DNA from: Pseudomonadota bacterium
Lineage (GTDB): Bacteria > Pseudomonadota > Gammaproteobacteria > Burkholderiales > Thiobacillaceae
Reading direction: 5' to 3'
Assembly (NCBI GenBank): GCA_021826065.1
Contig: JAKADY010000006.1
Coordinates: 1-64,000, forward strand
Length of the DNA stretch: 64,000 nucleotides
The position numbers and the translations under genes were made by a program. Positions 33,890-41,619 of the stretch are shown here, in pieces. Position 1 is the first letter of the stretch; each line of letters opens with the position of its first letter. Below the pieces are notes generated by a model. It was not told the origin of the DNA. It ran no database searches and worked only from the letters and a program-made list of their open reading frames with translations.

Positions 33890-35118
33890 TCGAAGGCCAG
33901 GCCATCCGCCTCGCGGGTGGCTTGCTGGCCCGTCCAGTCCTGCCAGCGCCGCACGATCACGTCCGCATACTTCGGGTCGAGTTCGATCAGGCGCGCCACG
34001 CGCCCGGCCTTCTCGGCGGCGATCAAGGTCGTGCCCGAGCCGCCGAAGGGGTCGAGCACCACGTCGCCGGGGCGGCTGGAGTTGCGGATGGCCCGCTCGA
34101 CCAGATCCACCGGCTTCATGGTCGGGTGCAGGTCGTTCTTCTGCGGCTTCTTGATCTGCCAGACGTCGCCCTGGTCGCGGTCGCCGCACCAGTGGCGCGT
34201 CGCGCCTTCGGGCCAGCCGTAGAGGATCGGCTCGTACTGGCGCTGGTAGTCCGAGCGGCCCAGCGTGAAGGTGTTCTTGGCCCAGATGATGAAGGTCGAC
34301 CAGTGCCCGCCGGCGGCGCGGAAGGCCGCTTGCAGCGTGTCCAGTTCGCTGGAGGACATGGCGACGTAGATCGCGCCTCGGGTGTGCGCCATGATCAGCG
34401 CCAGCGCATCAAAGAGGAAATCGTAGAAGCCTTCGCCCAGCGCATCGTTGAGGATGGGGCGGTGTTTGCCGCGCAGCTTGTCCTTCGCGCTGTTGGCGTA
34501 GTTCACGTTGTAGGGCGGATCGGTGAAGACCATGTCCGCCCGCTCGCCGTCCGGAAACAGGCGCGCGTAGGCCTCGGCGGTGGTCGCGTCGCCGCAGACC
34601 AGGCGGTGCGGCCCGAGCCGCCAGACGTCGCCCGGCTTGGACACCGACTCTTCCGGCATCTCCGGGACGGCGTCGTCCGCGGTCTGGCCCTCGTGCTCCG
34701 GTTCCTCACCAGCGAGCAGTTCGGCCAAGGCATCGGCATCGAAACCGGTCAGGTCGAGATCGAAGCCATCGTCCTGCAGCGCCTCCAGTTCGATGCGCAG
34801 CAGGGCATCGTCCCAGGTCGCGAGTTCCGCGAGCCGGTTGTCCGCGAGCACCAGGGCGCGGCGCTGGGTCGGCGTCAGGTGATCGAGCACCACCACCGGC
34901 ACGGTGGCCAGACCCAGCTTACGCGCCGCGGCAAGCCGCCCATGGCCCGCGACCAGCACACCGTCGGCGCCGGTGAGAATGGGATTGACGAAGCCGAACT
35001 CCGCGATGGAGGCCGCGATCTGGGCGATCTGCTCGTCCGAGTGCTGGCGGGCGTTGCGCACGTAGGGCAGCAGCTTGTCGATCGGCCAGTGCTCGATGCG
35101 ATCGGCCAGCCAGCTCAT
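33853..35118 (-). CDS. ParB-domain DNA adenine-type methyltransferase
   Basis: 421 residues. The N-terminal about 110 residues are a ParB/Srx-like nuclease-fold domain (SDEQIAQIAASIAEFGFVNP; GHGRLAAARKLGL). The methylase part carries DPPYNVNYANS (motif IV) near residue 200 and DPFGGSGTTLIAAEKAGR (SAM binding) near 375, the order of a beta-class enzyme. TRD lies between (WGDRDQGDVWQ-like text). It probably protects phage DNA from host restriction. It overlaps the next methylase by 4 bp, so the two form an operon. Confidence 0.92.
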   Translation of the reverse strand: MSWLADRIEHWPIDKLLPYVRNARQHSDEQIAQIAASIAEFGFVNPILTGADGVLVAGHGRLAAARKLGLATVPVVVLDHLTPTQRRALVLADNRLAELATWDDALLRIELEALQDDGFDLDLTGFDADALAELLAGEEPEHEGQTADDAVPEMPEESVSKPGDVWRLGPHRLVCGDATTAEAYARLFPDGERADMVFTDPPYNVNYANSAKDKLRGKHRPILNDALGEGFYDFLFDALALIMAHTRGAIYVAMSSSELDTLQAAFRAAGGHWSTFIIWAKNTFTLGRSDYQRQYEPILYGWPEGATRHWCGDRDQGDVWQIKKPQKNDLHPTMKPVDLVERAIRNSSRPGDVVLDPFGGSGTTLIAAEKAGRVARLIELDPKYADVIVRRWQDWTGQQATREADGLAFDQAASDSSAIAQ

Positions 35119-36539
35119 GCAGTGACCTCCGCCGTCTCGCCCAGCCGCTCGGCGGCGACTTCGGCGAAGGTCCGGCCGCTGCCCTCCAACACCGGCACCG
35201 TGCCCGGGTGGTGCTGCAGCCAGCGGCGCAGCGCGACGTCCACGTACTCGGGCGCGAGTTCGATGGCGCGTACCGGGCGGCCGGTGAGTTGGCCGGCCAG
35301 CAGCGTGGTGCCCGAGCCCGCGAACGGCTCGAAGACGATCTCGCCCGCGTCGGTGTAGGCCTCGATGAAGAACTTCGGCAGGCCCAGCGGGAACACCGCC
35401 GGATGATCGATGCCTTCACCGATGCGGCCGCGCTGGCGCGTCACCTCGACGACCGAGTCTGGGATGCGGAACTCCTGCGTGGGCTGTCCGGCATGGTTCC
35501 AGGCGCCGACCTTGCCGTCCTTGCCGCGCATCGCGGTGGACGATCCGTCGGCGCGCAGGTGCGTCTCGTGCCCGGCCCACTTGCAGGGCACGATCTTGTT
35601 CGGCTTGCGCGAGCGTCGGTTGAAGTGGAAGACGAACTCGTGCCGGGGCGCCAGCCGCCCGGCCCAGTCGCCGGGCACGGTCACCGACTGGTCCCACACG
35701 TACCAGCCAAAGCGCCGCCAGCCTTGAGTGCGCATCCATGCGATCCAGCCGTCCCAGTACGGCTGCCACTCGTTGTCGCGATGCACGAGCCCGAGGTTGA
35801 CCAGGAGTTGCGCGTCCTCGCGCAGCGCCGCGCCAGCAGCGCCGAACACACCTTGCATCAGCGCGTCCCAGTCCGCGATGCCGCCGGTGGTGTACTCGCG
35901 CTGGTTGGCATACGGTGGGCTGGTGAAGAGCAGATGCGCCCGCTCGCCCTCGAGGAGGCGCGCGACGGCGGCCGCGTCGCGGCTGTCGGCGCACAGCAGC
36001 CGGTGTTCACCGAGCAGCCACAGATCGCCGGGGCGCGTGACCGCCACCGTGGGCGGTGTGACGTCGTCCTCGTCCGGGTCGCGGACCAAAGCACTCGTGT
36101 CCTCTTCGGCAGACGGTTCCGTCTTCTCGATGGCGTCGAGCAGGCCTTCGATCTCGGAGGCAGAGAAGCCGGTCAGATCCAGGTCGTAGCCCGCGTCGGC
36201 CAGTTCGGCGAACTCCAGCGCGAGCATCGCCTCGTCCCAGCCGGCATCGAGTGCGAGCCGGTTGTCGGCGATCACGTAGGCGCGCTTCTGCGCGGGCGTC
36301 AGGTGCGCGAGCTCGATCACCGGCACTTCGGTGAGCCCCAGCTTGCGTGCGGCCAGCAGCCGGCCGTGACCGGCGATCACACCGTGCTCGCCATCGACCA
36401 GGATCGGGTTGGTCCAGCCGAACTCGGCGATGCTGGCGGCGATGCGCGCGATCTGCTCGTCGCTGTGCGTGCGCGGATTGCGGGCGTAGGGGATCAGCGT
36501 CTCGACCTTGCGGTACGTGACGGCGAGCGTGTCCAGAAT
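35115..36539 (-). CDS. ParB-domain DNA methyltransferase with TSPPY motif (probable N4-cytosine type)
   Basis: About 474 residues. The N-terminal ParB-like domain (SDEQIARIAASIAEFGWTNP) is paralogous to that of the downstream methylase. TSPPYANQREY near residue 235 suggests cytosine-N4 specificity, and EPFAGSGTTLLAGQL is the SAM loop. No ATG, GTG or TTG follows the hairpin at 36560-36589; the best initiation is ATT 36539 or CTG 36536 after GAGGCACC. An ATG at 36698 would force the operator and hairpin to be coding, which I consider unlikely. Confidence 0.8.
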   Translation of the reverse strand: MLDTLAVTYRKVETLIPYARNPRTHSDEQIARIAASIAEFGWTNPILVDGEHGVIAGHGRLLAARKLGLTEVPVIELAHLTPAQKRAYVIADNRLALDAGWDEAMLALEFAELADAGYDLDLTGFSASEIEGLLDAIEKTEPSAEEDTSALVRDPDEDDVTPPTVAVTRPGDLWLLGEHRLLCADSRDAAAVARLLEGERAHLLFTSPPYANQREYTTGGIADWDALMQGVFGAAGAALREDAQLLVNLGLVHRDNEWQPYWDGWIAWMRTQGWRRFGWYVWDQSVTVPGDWAGRLAPRHEFVFHFNRRSRKPNKIVPCKWAGHETHLRADGSSTAMRGKDGKVGAWNHAGQPTQEFRIPDSVVEVTRQRGRIGEGIDHPAVFPLGLPKFFIEAYTDAGEIVFEPFAGSGTTLLAGQLTGRPVRAIELAPEYVDVALRRWLQHHPGTVPVLEGSGRTFAEVAAERLGETAEVTA

Positions 36540-36559
36540 CGGTGCCTCGGAAACGAAGA

Positions 36560-36589
36560 AGCCCGCCGACGGCGGACCGTGGGCGGGCT
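36560..36589 (-). terminator. hairpin in methylase leader
   Basis: AGCCCGCC pairs with GGCGGGCT (8 bp) around a 14-nt loop that can itself fold. On the minus strand it is followed by TCTTCGTTTC and then GAGG of the methylase ribosome-binding site. It is the third copy of the module at 10768 and 25432. Confidence 0.5.
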
Positions 36590-36624
36590 GGGGGTGTCGG
36601 GGAGAAGGTCTCGGGCTGGAGGGC

Positions 36625-36658
36625 TGCAAACCGCAAACCCTGCAAACCTCGGTTTGCA
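36625..36658. repeat. TGCAAACC repeat cluster, candidate operator or iteron
   Basis: TGCAAACC at 36625-36632, GCAAACC at 36633-36639 and TGCAAACC at 36641-36648 in direct orientation, then GGTTTGCA at 36651-36658. The last two form a perfect 8-bp inverted repeat with a 2-bp centre. Periodicity is about 8 bp. Placed upstream of the methylase start. Confidence 0.6.
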
Positions 36659-36913
36659 CCCTGACGCTATCGAAGCGCCGCGCTCGCGCCCCCCGCATGG
36701 CTCGGTGCCCAGGAAGGACCCGTGGATGGCTGGGCGGCTTCCTCGACCGTCACCGCTGTCCAGACCTTAGCCGAAATGCTACCCCCAAACGGGCGGATCT
36801 GTTGCAGTGGCGAAAGCCGCATTTCGCCGCCGATGCGCGCGGATGCGCGACCGCACCCGCCAAATCACGCCAAAACACGCAGGCGTGGTGGCATGCGCTC
36901 GTGCCCCGCGACT

Positions 36914-37234
36914 TCAGAGCACGGCCTCCAGCCCCTTGCGTTCGATGAGGTCGAGCAGCTTCTGCGAGGGACCACTGGGCTTCTTGTCGCCCACTTCCCA
37001 CTTGCGCACGGTCGAGACGCTGGTGTTGAGGACCGATGCCAGCACGGCCTGACTCAAGTGCAGGCGTTCGCGCAAGGCGCGCACTTTGTCGGCATCGAAT
37101 TCGGGCACCGGCTCCAGGCACAGCGCGTCGTACTTGCGCATCTTGCGCTTGTCGATGAAGCCCAGGCGATGCAGGTCGCGCGCCGTCTCATGAACGGCTT
37201 CGAGGATCCGGTCGTCGCGCTTCTTCGTGGCCAT
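36914..37234 (-). CDS. HTH antitoxin-like regulator (HigA2/NadS type)
   Basis: 106 residues. LRERLHLSQAVLASVLNTSV followed by STVRKWEVGDKKPSG is an XRE HTH with the KWE signature of HigA-type antitoxins. The N-terminal RILEAVHETARDLHRLGF helix is common in these antitoxins. Its own HigB-like toxin is absent; instead it follows parD and parE by 23 bp, so it may have become the transcriptional regulator of a three-gene module, or be an orphan. Confidence 0.78.
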   Translation of the reverse strand: MATKKRDDRILEAVHETARDLHRLGFIDKRKMRKYDALCLEPVPEFDADKVRALRERLHLSQAVLASVLNTSVSTVRKWEVGDKKPSGPSQKLLDLIERKGLEAVL

Positions 37235-37257
37235 CCAAGACGCCCACTTGGCCGGTG

Positions 37258-37551
37258 CTAGCCACCGAACTGGGCGCCGATATCCCGTGCGCCATGCAGG
37301 ACGCGCACGATGCTCACTTCATCGTCGGAGGCGCAGAAGAAGATCACGTAGTTGCCGTGGGCGCAGGATCGAATGCCGTCGCCGAGCTCGGGGCGAAGCC
37401 GATACGCCTGGGGTGCCGCGGCGATCTTCCTGCATTGCATGCGAAGTTCTGCCATGAAGCTGACGGCCCGGCTCGGATTGTCCTGGGCGATGTAGTCGCC
37501 GATTTCCTCGATGTCGCTTGCGGCCAGCGGGGTGATGACGAGCCGGTTCAT
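37258..37551 (-). CDS. parE: ParE-family toxin
   Basis: 97 residues. TPLAASDIEEIGDYIAQDNP, FMAELRMQCRKIAAAP and the C-terminal YVIFFCASDDEVSIVRVLHG are standard RelE/ParE toxin features. ParE toxins inhibit gyrase. Four-base overlap with parD upstream gives coupled translation of antitoxin and toxin. Confidence 0.9.
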   Translation of the reverse strand: MNRLVITPLAASDIEEIGDYIAQDNPSRAVSFMAELRMQCRKIAAAPQAYRLRPELGDGIRSCAHGNYVIFFCASDDEVSIVRVLHGARDIGAQFGG

Positions 37552-37814
37552 GTCGTCCGGCGCTTCGCTTGACCCCGATACTTCGCCTCCAGACGATCAA
37601 AGACCTCTTCGGCCGGCTGCCCCGGACCACTGGATCGACCGGCTGTGATGGCCGCGCGCAGCTCTTCCAGCTGCAGGGCGTGACGCTGGGCTTGCTCTTC
37701 CAGCAAACGCAGGCCTGCGCGAACGACCTCGCTGGCGTTGTTGTAGCGACCGGAGGCGACTTGCTCCTTGATGAACGCCTCGAAATGGGGGCTGAGGGCG
37801 ACACTCGTCGGCAT
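37548..37814 (-). CDS. parD: ParD-family antitoxin
   Basis: 88 residues. The N-terminal SVALSPHFEAFIKEQVASGR and YNNASEVVRAGLRLLEEQAQ are a ribbon-helix-helix ParD/CopG domain; the C-terminal part wraps the toxin. It directly precedes parE, and a palindrome upstream is the likely operator. In a phage it could stabilise the prophage or act in superinfection exclusion. Confidence 0.9.
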   Translation of the reverse strand: MPTSVALSPHFEAFIKEQVASGRYNNASEVVRAGLRLLEEQAQRHALQLEELRAAITAGRSSGPGQPAEEVFDRLEAKYRGQAKRRTT

Positions 37815-37827
37815 GGGCTTGTATCCT

Positions 37828-37844
37828 AACAGTTAATAACTGTT
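37828..37844 (-). promoter_or_regulatory. parDE operator palindrome
   Basis: AACAGTTAATAACTGTT is a perfect 8-bp inverted repeat around a central A, 14 bp before the parD start, and is the only strongly AT-rich block nearby. ParD ribbon-helix-helix proteins usually bind such sites. It overlaps the 3' end of the DUF6362 gene. Confidence 0.65.
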
Positions 37845-38276
37845 ATTGGATTCCTGCAACCCCGTCTTGTCAAGCGAACGGCTGGGCAGGCGGTCCGCTT
37901 CTCGGTTGCCGTTGAGCGCGTCCGCCACGATCTGCAACGCCCGCTGCCACCGCCGCCACGCCGTGGTCCGGTCACAGCCGAAGCGGGCGCAGATGTCGCG
38001 CCAGCGGTGGCGCTCGGCGCGCATCCACACGAGATGCCGTTCCTCTTCCTCCAGCCACAAGACCCAGCGCATGGTCTCGAGCATCCGCTCGACCGTCTCG
38101 GGTGCGGGCGGGAAGCGCCGGATCGTGGGTTCGGCCCCCAGCGTCTCCCAGGGCATGCGCCGGATCGCGGGCCAGGTGTTGAAGTAGCCCTGCACGCACA
38201 CGGGCGGCAGGCGGTGGGCGGTGATGGCCGCCTCCCGGAAGCGTTCGGCCACACGCTCGACGGTCCACTCAGCCAT
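37833..38276 (-). CDS. DUF6362 phage protein (HTH-like)
   Basis: 147 residues from ATG 38276 (MAEWTVERVAERFREAAITA). RRFPPAPETVERMLETMRWV and RWRDICARFGCDRTTAWRRW contain the DUF6362 pattern and a C-terminal HTH; the family is found between RuvC-like and small-terminase genes and may be DNA-binding. The last codons lie in the parDE operator. Confidence 0.75.
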   Translation of the reverse strand: MAEWTVERVAERFREAAITAHRLPPVCVQGYFNTWPAIRRMPWETLGAEPTIRRFPPAPETVERMLETMRWVLWLEEEERHLVWMRAERHRWRDICARFGCDRTTAWRRWQRALQIVADALNGNREADRLPSRSLDKTGLQESNNSY

Positions 38277-38478
38277 GGCGCGCCTCCCGTGCACCGTAGA
38301 GCCGCTCGCCGATTCGGCGGATCAGCTCGCGCTCCACCCAGTCGAGCCGGTCGTCGTCGACGGAGACGACGAGCAGGCGTTGCTCGCGCCAGCCGCGGCG
38401 CTTGACGGCCTCCACGTCCATCGGCTCGGGCTGCAGGCGCCCCAGCGGGCAGCGGTAGCGAGGGGTCGGGAGGTCCAT
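38269..38478 (-). CDS. small phage protein of replication block
   Basis: 69 residues from ATG 38478 (MDLPTPRYRCPLGRLQPEPM). It ends in DWVERELIRRIGERLYGARE. Unknown function; it is packed between RuvC (1-bp gap) and DUF6362 (8-bp overlap), which supports it being real. Confidence 0.6.
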   Translation of the reverse strand: MDLPTPRYRCPLGRLQPEPMDVEAVKRRGWREQRLLVVSVDDDRLDWVERELIRRIGERLYGAREARHG

Positions 38479-38479
38479 C

Positions 38480-38956
38480 TCACGCCTCCTGCGCCGCGTC
38501 GTGGAGCGGGAGGGCCCAGTGCAACAGCGCCAAGGCGTCGGCCTCGTCGTCGTCCGCCGGGGCGTGACCCCGCGCACGCACGGCCGCCATCACCGCGTCC
38601 TTACCGGCGCGGCCAGAGCCGGTGGCGTGCTTCTTGATCGTGCCCACCGGCACGCCCTGGTAGGGAATGCCGTGGTGCTCGCACCAGGCCGTGAGCGTGG
38701 CGAGGAACCCGCCGTAGGCGTGGGCCGCATCGGTCGAGACGTGGCGGCGCACTTCCTCGAAGACCAGCGCGTCGATCCCGTCGGCGTGGGCCTTGAGTTC
38801 GGTGAGCCAGCCCTTGAAGCGCAGGAAACGCATGCCGCCGCCTTCGAAGCGTCGGGGCTTGAAGGATTGGCTGCCGCTGGTGATGCGGCCCGTGCGGTCG
38901 CGCAGCGCCCAGCCGGTGGTGGTGCCCAGGTCCAGGGCCAGGATCGTGGTGTGCAT
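38480..38956 (-). CDS. RuvC-like Holliday junction resolvase (phage)
   Basis: 158 residues. LALDLGTTTGWAL gives the first catalytic Asp, ALVFEEV the Glu, and DDDEADALALLHW the C-terminal acidic cluster of an RNase-H-fold RuvC-type nuclease. Similar proteins occur in phages near primase genes. It probably resolves branched replication intermediates before packaging. Confidence 0.85.
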   Translation of the reverse strand: MHTTILALDLGTTTGWALRDRTGRITSGSQSFKPRRFEGGGMRFLRFKGWLTELKAHADGIDALVFEEVRRHVSTDAAHAYGGFLATLTAWCEHHGIPYQGVPVGTIKKHATGSGRAGKDAVMAAVRARGHAPADDDEADALALLHWALPLHDAAQEA

Positions 38957-39098
38957 GGTGTCAGTCCTCGTTCGGTGGGGACTGACGCATCCGACGCACG
39001 ATATCGATAGTTCCCGTGAGGCGCGCGCACGCGCGCGCGCGTAGAGACTTACGATGGACAGCGTCAGATGCGTCAGTCCTGTCGGTGGTCACGGGTGT
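38957..39098. promoter_or_regulatory. intergenic region with nested inverted repeats and alternating GC tract
   Basis: GACTGACGCATCCGACGC (38980-38997) and GCGTCAGATGCGTCAGTC (39061-39078) are inverted copies with one mismatch. GTCAGTCC (38960-38967) also pairs with GGACTGAC (38979-38986). Between the arms lies GCGCGCGCACGCGCGCGC-type alternating purine-pyrimidine DNA (39020-39043) and ATATCGATA (39001-39009). Candidate origin or regulator-binding region between primase and RuvC. Confidence 0.55.
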
Positions 39099-41381
39099 TC
39101 AGTCGTCGGCATAGGGGGTGTAGGCGGGCTGCATCGGGTGCTTGAGACCCACGCCACGGAAGCCCCGGATGCCGGCGGCGTTGCGCCATTTCTCGACGCC
39201 GCGGGTGATCAAGAGGTCGGAGAAGCGGCGCTGTGAGCCGACGAACTCGCCGGCGGCCTCCGCCCACTGCTTCCAGTCGGCGAACAGCTCGGCGGTCAGT
39301 GACTTGGCGTTGGCCTGCCGCACGCAGCGTTCTTCCAGCCAGCGGCCCAGCGCATCCTCGGCCTCGAAGTACTCCTCGGTGGCCGCCACCACCTGCGACG
39401 GCGGATCGAGCCGGCCTAGGCGCTGCCAGGCCAGGCACCCTTCCAGCGCCCAGGCTAGGATGCCGTCCCGCTCGGCCAGCAACTTCTGCTGCAGATGCTT
39501 GTCCCGCCGCTCGGGCGGCACGGTGATCGTGAAGGGGATCAGGTGCAGCCGCCGCTTCATCGCCTCGTCGATGTTGCGGATGGCGGGCTTGTGGTTGCCG
39601 GCGACGAAAAGCTTGAACTGCGGCCAGAACTCGAAGAAGTCCTGGCGCATGAAGCGCGCGGAGATCTTGTCGCCGCCCGTGAGGCTCTTGACCTTGGACT
39701 CGTTCCAGCGCCGGCCCTGCTCGGTCTCGATGGAGGAGACGAAGCGCGCCCCGCGCAGGCCCGCCATGTCGGTTGGATGCCGGTCGCTGCGCGTCTCCAT
39801 GAAGGTGTCCATCGGCGCGCTGGCGGCGTAGTCGCCGAGGATCGTGGCTAGGGTGTTCACGAACACCGACTTGCCGTTGGCGCCGGTGCCATAGAGGAAG
39901 AACAGCGCATGCTCCTGGGTCGAGCCGGTCAAGCAGTAGCCGCTGACGCGCTGCAAATAGGCTTGCAGGTCGGCGTCGCCGCCGGTGACTTCGGCAAGGA
40001 AGCGCCGCCAGGTCGGGCAGTCGCCGGCCGGCGTGGCGGTGGTGATCTTGGTCATGCGGTCGGCGCGGTCGTGTGCGCGCAGGCGGCCCGTCCTGAGGTC
40101 GACCACGCCGCCTGGGGTGTTGAGCAGCCAGGGATCGGCGTCCCACTCGGCGGTGGTCGCGGCATGACGTCGGTCTGCGCGAGCCAGGCGTTCGACGCCG
40201 CCGACGGTGCCGGAGGTGGCCAGCTTGGCCGCCAGCTTGGGGTTGTCGGCCTGGAGGGCCGCGTGTCGGCAGACACCGCGGATCAAGTCGGTGGCCGCCA
40301 GCGTTTCCTCGTTGCGCCAACGCCGGCCATCCCACACCAACCAGCGGCCCCAGGCCGCCACGTAGCGCCAGTCGCGGTGGTAGCGGCGGGTGAAGGCCAG
40401 CGCCAGGGCATCTTCGGTGCCCCACACCGATTCATCCGCGCCGATCAGCGGCTCGCCGGGGTCCGCAATGTCATGCACCTGCACACGCGGGCCGTGGGCG
40501 AGGAAGGCCGCGACGTCGAAGCCCTCGGCCACGGCATCGGCCGCATCCCAGCCCTCGGCGGCTTCCTCGGGTGGGTAGAGGATGTGGCAGGACTTCGCGC
40601 CGGCGGACAGGATGGCCTGAGCCGCTTGCACCGCGTACTCCCAGCCCGGCTTGTCGCGGTCGGGCCAGATCAGCACCGCCTTGCCCGCCAGCGGCGTCCA
40701 GTCGGTCTTGTCCACCGGGGCGTTAGCCCCGTGCATCGCGGTGGTGGCCACGATCCCAGTCTCGATCAAGGCCTGGGCGCACTTCTCGCCCTCGACCAGC
40801 ACGACCTGGGCGGCGTTGTGGATCCCCGGCTGGTTGTAGAGCGGCCGCGGCTCGGGCGGAGCCATCTTGCGGCGGCGCGCGTCCCAGGGCCGGAATTCCT
40901 TCTTGCGCCCGGGCGGGTCGTAGCGGTAGACCACGGCGATGAGGCGCCCTTGTGCGTCGAGGTAGTCCCACTTGGCGGTGGCCGGGCCGAGGTCGTCGAT
41001 CGAGGCCTTCTTGGCCGCCTTGCGCGGCGGCGCCGTGGGCGCTCGGCCGACGAGGTCCTCGGCCAGGTCGAGGACGCGGGCGAAGTCGCCGTGCACGTCC
41101 ACGCCGTAGTGGCCGCCGATCAGGTGGAACACATCGCCGCCGGAGCCTTCGGCGCGGTCGGTCCACAGTCCCGCCTTGTCGCCGTCGAGCACGACTTCCA
41201 GGCTGTCGCCCGGGCTGCCGAGCACGTCGCCGATGACGAACTTGCCGCGGCGCTTCTTTCCAGCGGGGAACAGGGTGAACAGCACCGACTCCAGCCTCGC
41301 GAGCAGCGCGGCGCGCACGGCCTCGCGGCGTTCGGACGCCGGGATCTCGGGCGCGGGTGCGGTGTCATTGAAGTCCAGCAT
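39099..41381 (-). CDS. phage primase/helicase, D5/P4 family
   Basis: 760 residues. The N-terminal part binds DNA and has a Toprim-like segment (VVLVEGEKCAQALIETG, about residues 193-210). The C-terminal SF3-like helicase has Walker A GTGANGKSVFVNTLA near residue 500 and ARFMRQDFFEFWPQFKLFVA with GNHKP (motif C) near 585. It initiates phage DNA replication. Its first codons overlap the end of the upstream HTH gene by 17 bp. Confidence 0.93.
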   Translation of the reverse strand: MLDFNDTAPAPEIPASERREAVRAALLARLESVLFTLFPAGKKRRGKFVIGDVLGSPGDSLEVVLDGDKAGLWTDRAEGSGGDVFHLIGGHYGVDVHGDFARVLDLAEDLVGRAPTAPPRKAAKKASIDDLGPATAKWDYLDAQGRLIAVVYRYDPPGRKKEFRPWDARRRKMAPPEPRPLYNQPGIHNAAQVVLVEGEKCAQALIETGIVATTAMHGANAPVDKTDWTPLAGKAVLIWPDRDKPGWEYAVQAAQAILSAGAKSCHILYPPEEAAEGWDAADAVAEGFDVAAFLAHGPRVQVHDIADPGEPLIGADESVWGTEDALALAFTRRYHRDWRYVAAWGRWLVWDGRRWRNEETLAATDLIRGVCRHAALQADNPKLAAKLATSGTVGGVERLARADRRHAATTAEWDADPWLLNTPGGVVDLRTGRLRAHDRADRMTKITTATPAGDCPTWRRFLAEVTGGDADLQAYLQRVSGYCLTGSTQEHALFFLYGTGANGKSVFVNTLATILGDYAASAPMDTFMETRSDRHPTDMAGLRGARFVSSIETEQGRRWNESKVKSLTGGDKISARFMRQDFFEFWPQFKLFVAGNHKPAIRNIDEAMKRRLHLIPFTITVPPERRDKHLQQKLLAERDGILAWALEGCLAWQRLGRLDPPSQVVAATEEYFEAEDALGRWLEERCVRQANAKSLTAELFADWKQWAEAAGEFVGSQRRFSDLLITRGVEKWRNAAGIRGFRGVGLKHPMQPAYTPYADD

Positions 41382-41619
41382 CCGACTCCTCCTCGTGCCC
41401 TGCGTCGGCCGTGAGCAGGGCTTGACGTTCCTCCATCCACGCCATCAGTTCGGAGAGCTTGAAACGCAGCAGCTTGCCCACCCGGTAGTGCGGCAGGCGC
41501 AGACGTCGGCGCTCCTTCGCGTGCGTGAGCCAGTAGTGCGGCAGATTGAGCGCCAGTGCCGCCTCGCGTGCGTCGATCAGGCGCTCCCCGAGCACCGGGT
41601 GCAGTGGTCTGTCGGTCAT
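41365..41619 (-). CDS. small HTH DNA-binding protein (excisionase-like)
   Basis: 84 residues from ATG 41619. LIDAREAALALNLPHYWLTH followed by LPHYRVGKLLRFKLSELMAW is an AlpA/Xis-type winged HTH with the KLLRFKLSEL element. It overlaps both neighbours, so it is part of the replication operon. Role likely in transcription or excision control. Confidence 0.75.
   Translation of the reverse strand: MTDRPLHPVLGERLIDAREAALALNLPHYWLTHAKERRRLRLPHYRVGKLLRFKLSELMAWMEERQALLTADAGHEEESDAGLQ

Larger units (their letters stand above)
36540..36913 (-). promoter_or_regulatory. 374-bp non-coding leader of the methylase operon
   Basis: No convincing gene lies between the methylase and the HTH gene. The stretch holds the repeat/operator cluster at 36625-36658 and the hairpin at 36560-36589. 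A GC-rich part with short CGCCAAA/CACGCCAAAA repeats (36857-36875) lies nearer the HTH gene. A promoter reading into the methylases is expected, but no clear -35/-10 pair was found. Confidence 0.5.

Noticed and set aside
36540-36698. N-terminal extension of the second methylase from ATG 36698
   Set aside because: It would encode the operator and hairpin, has no ribosome-binding site and no conserved sequence.
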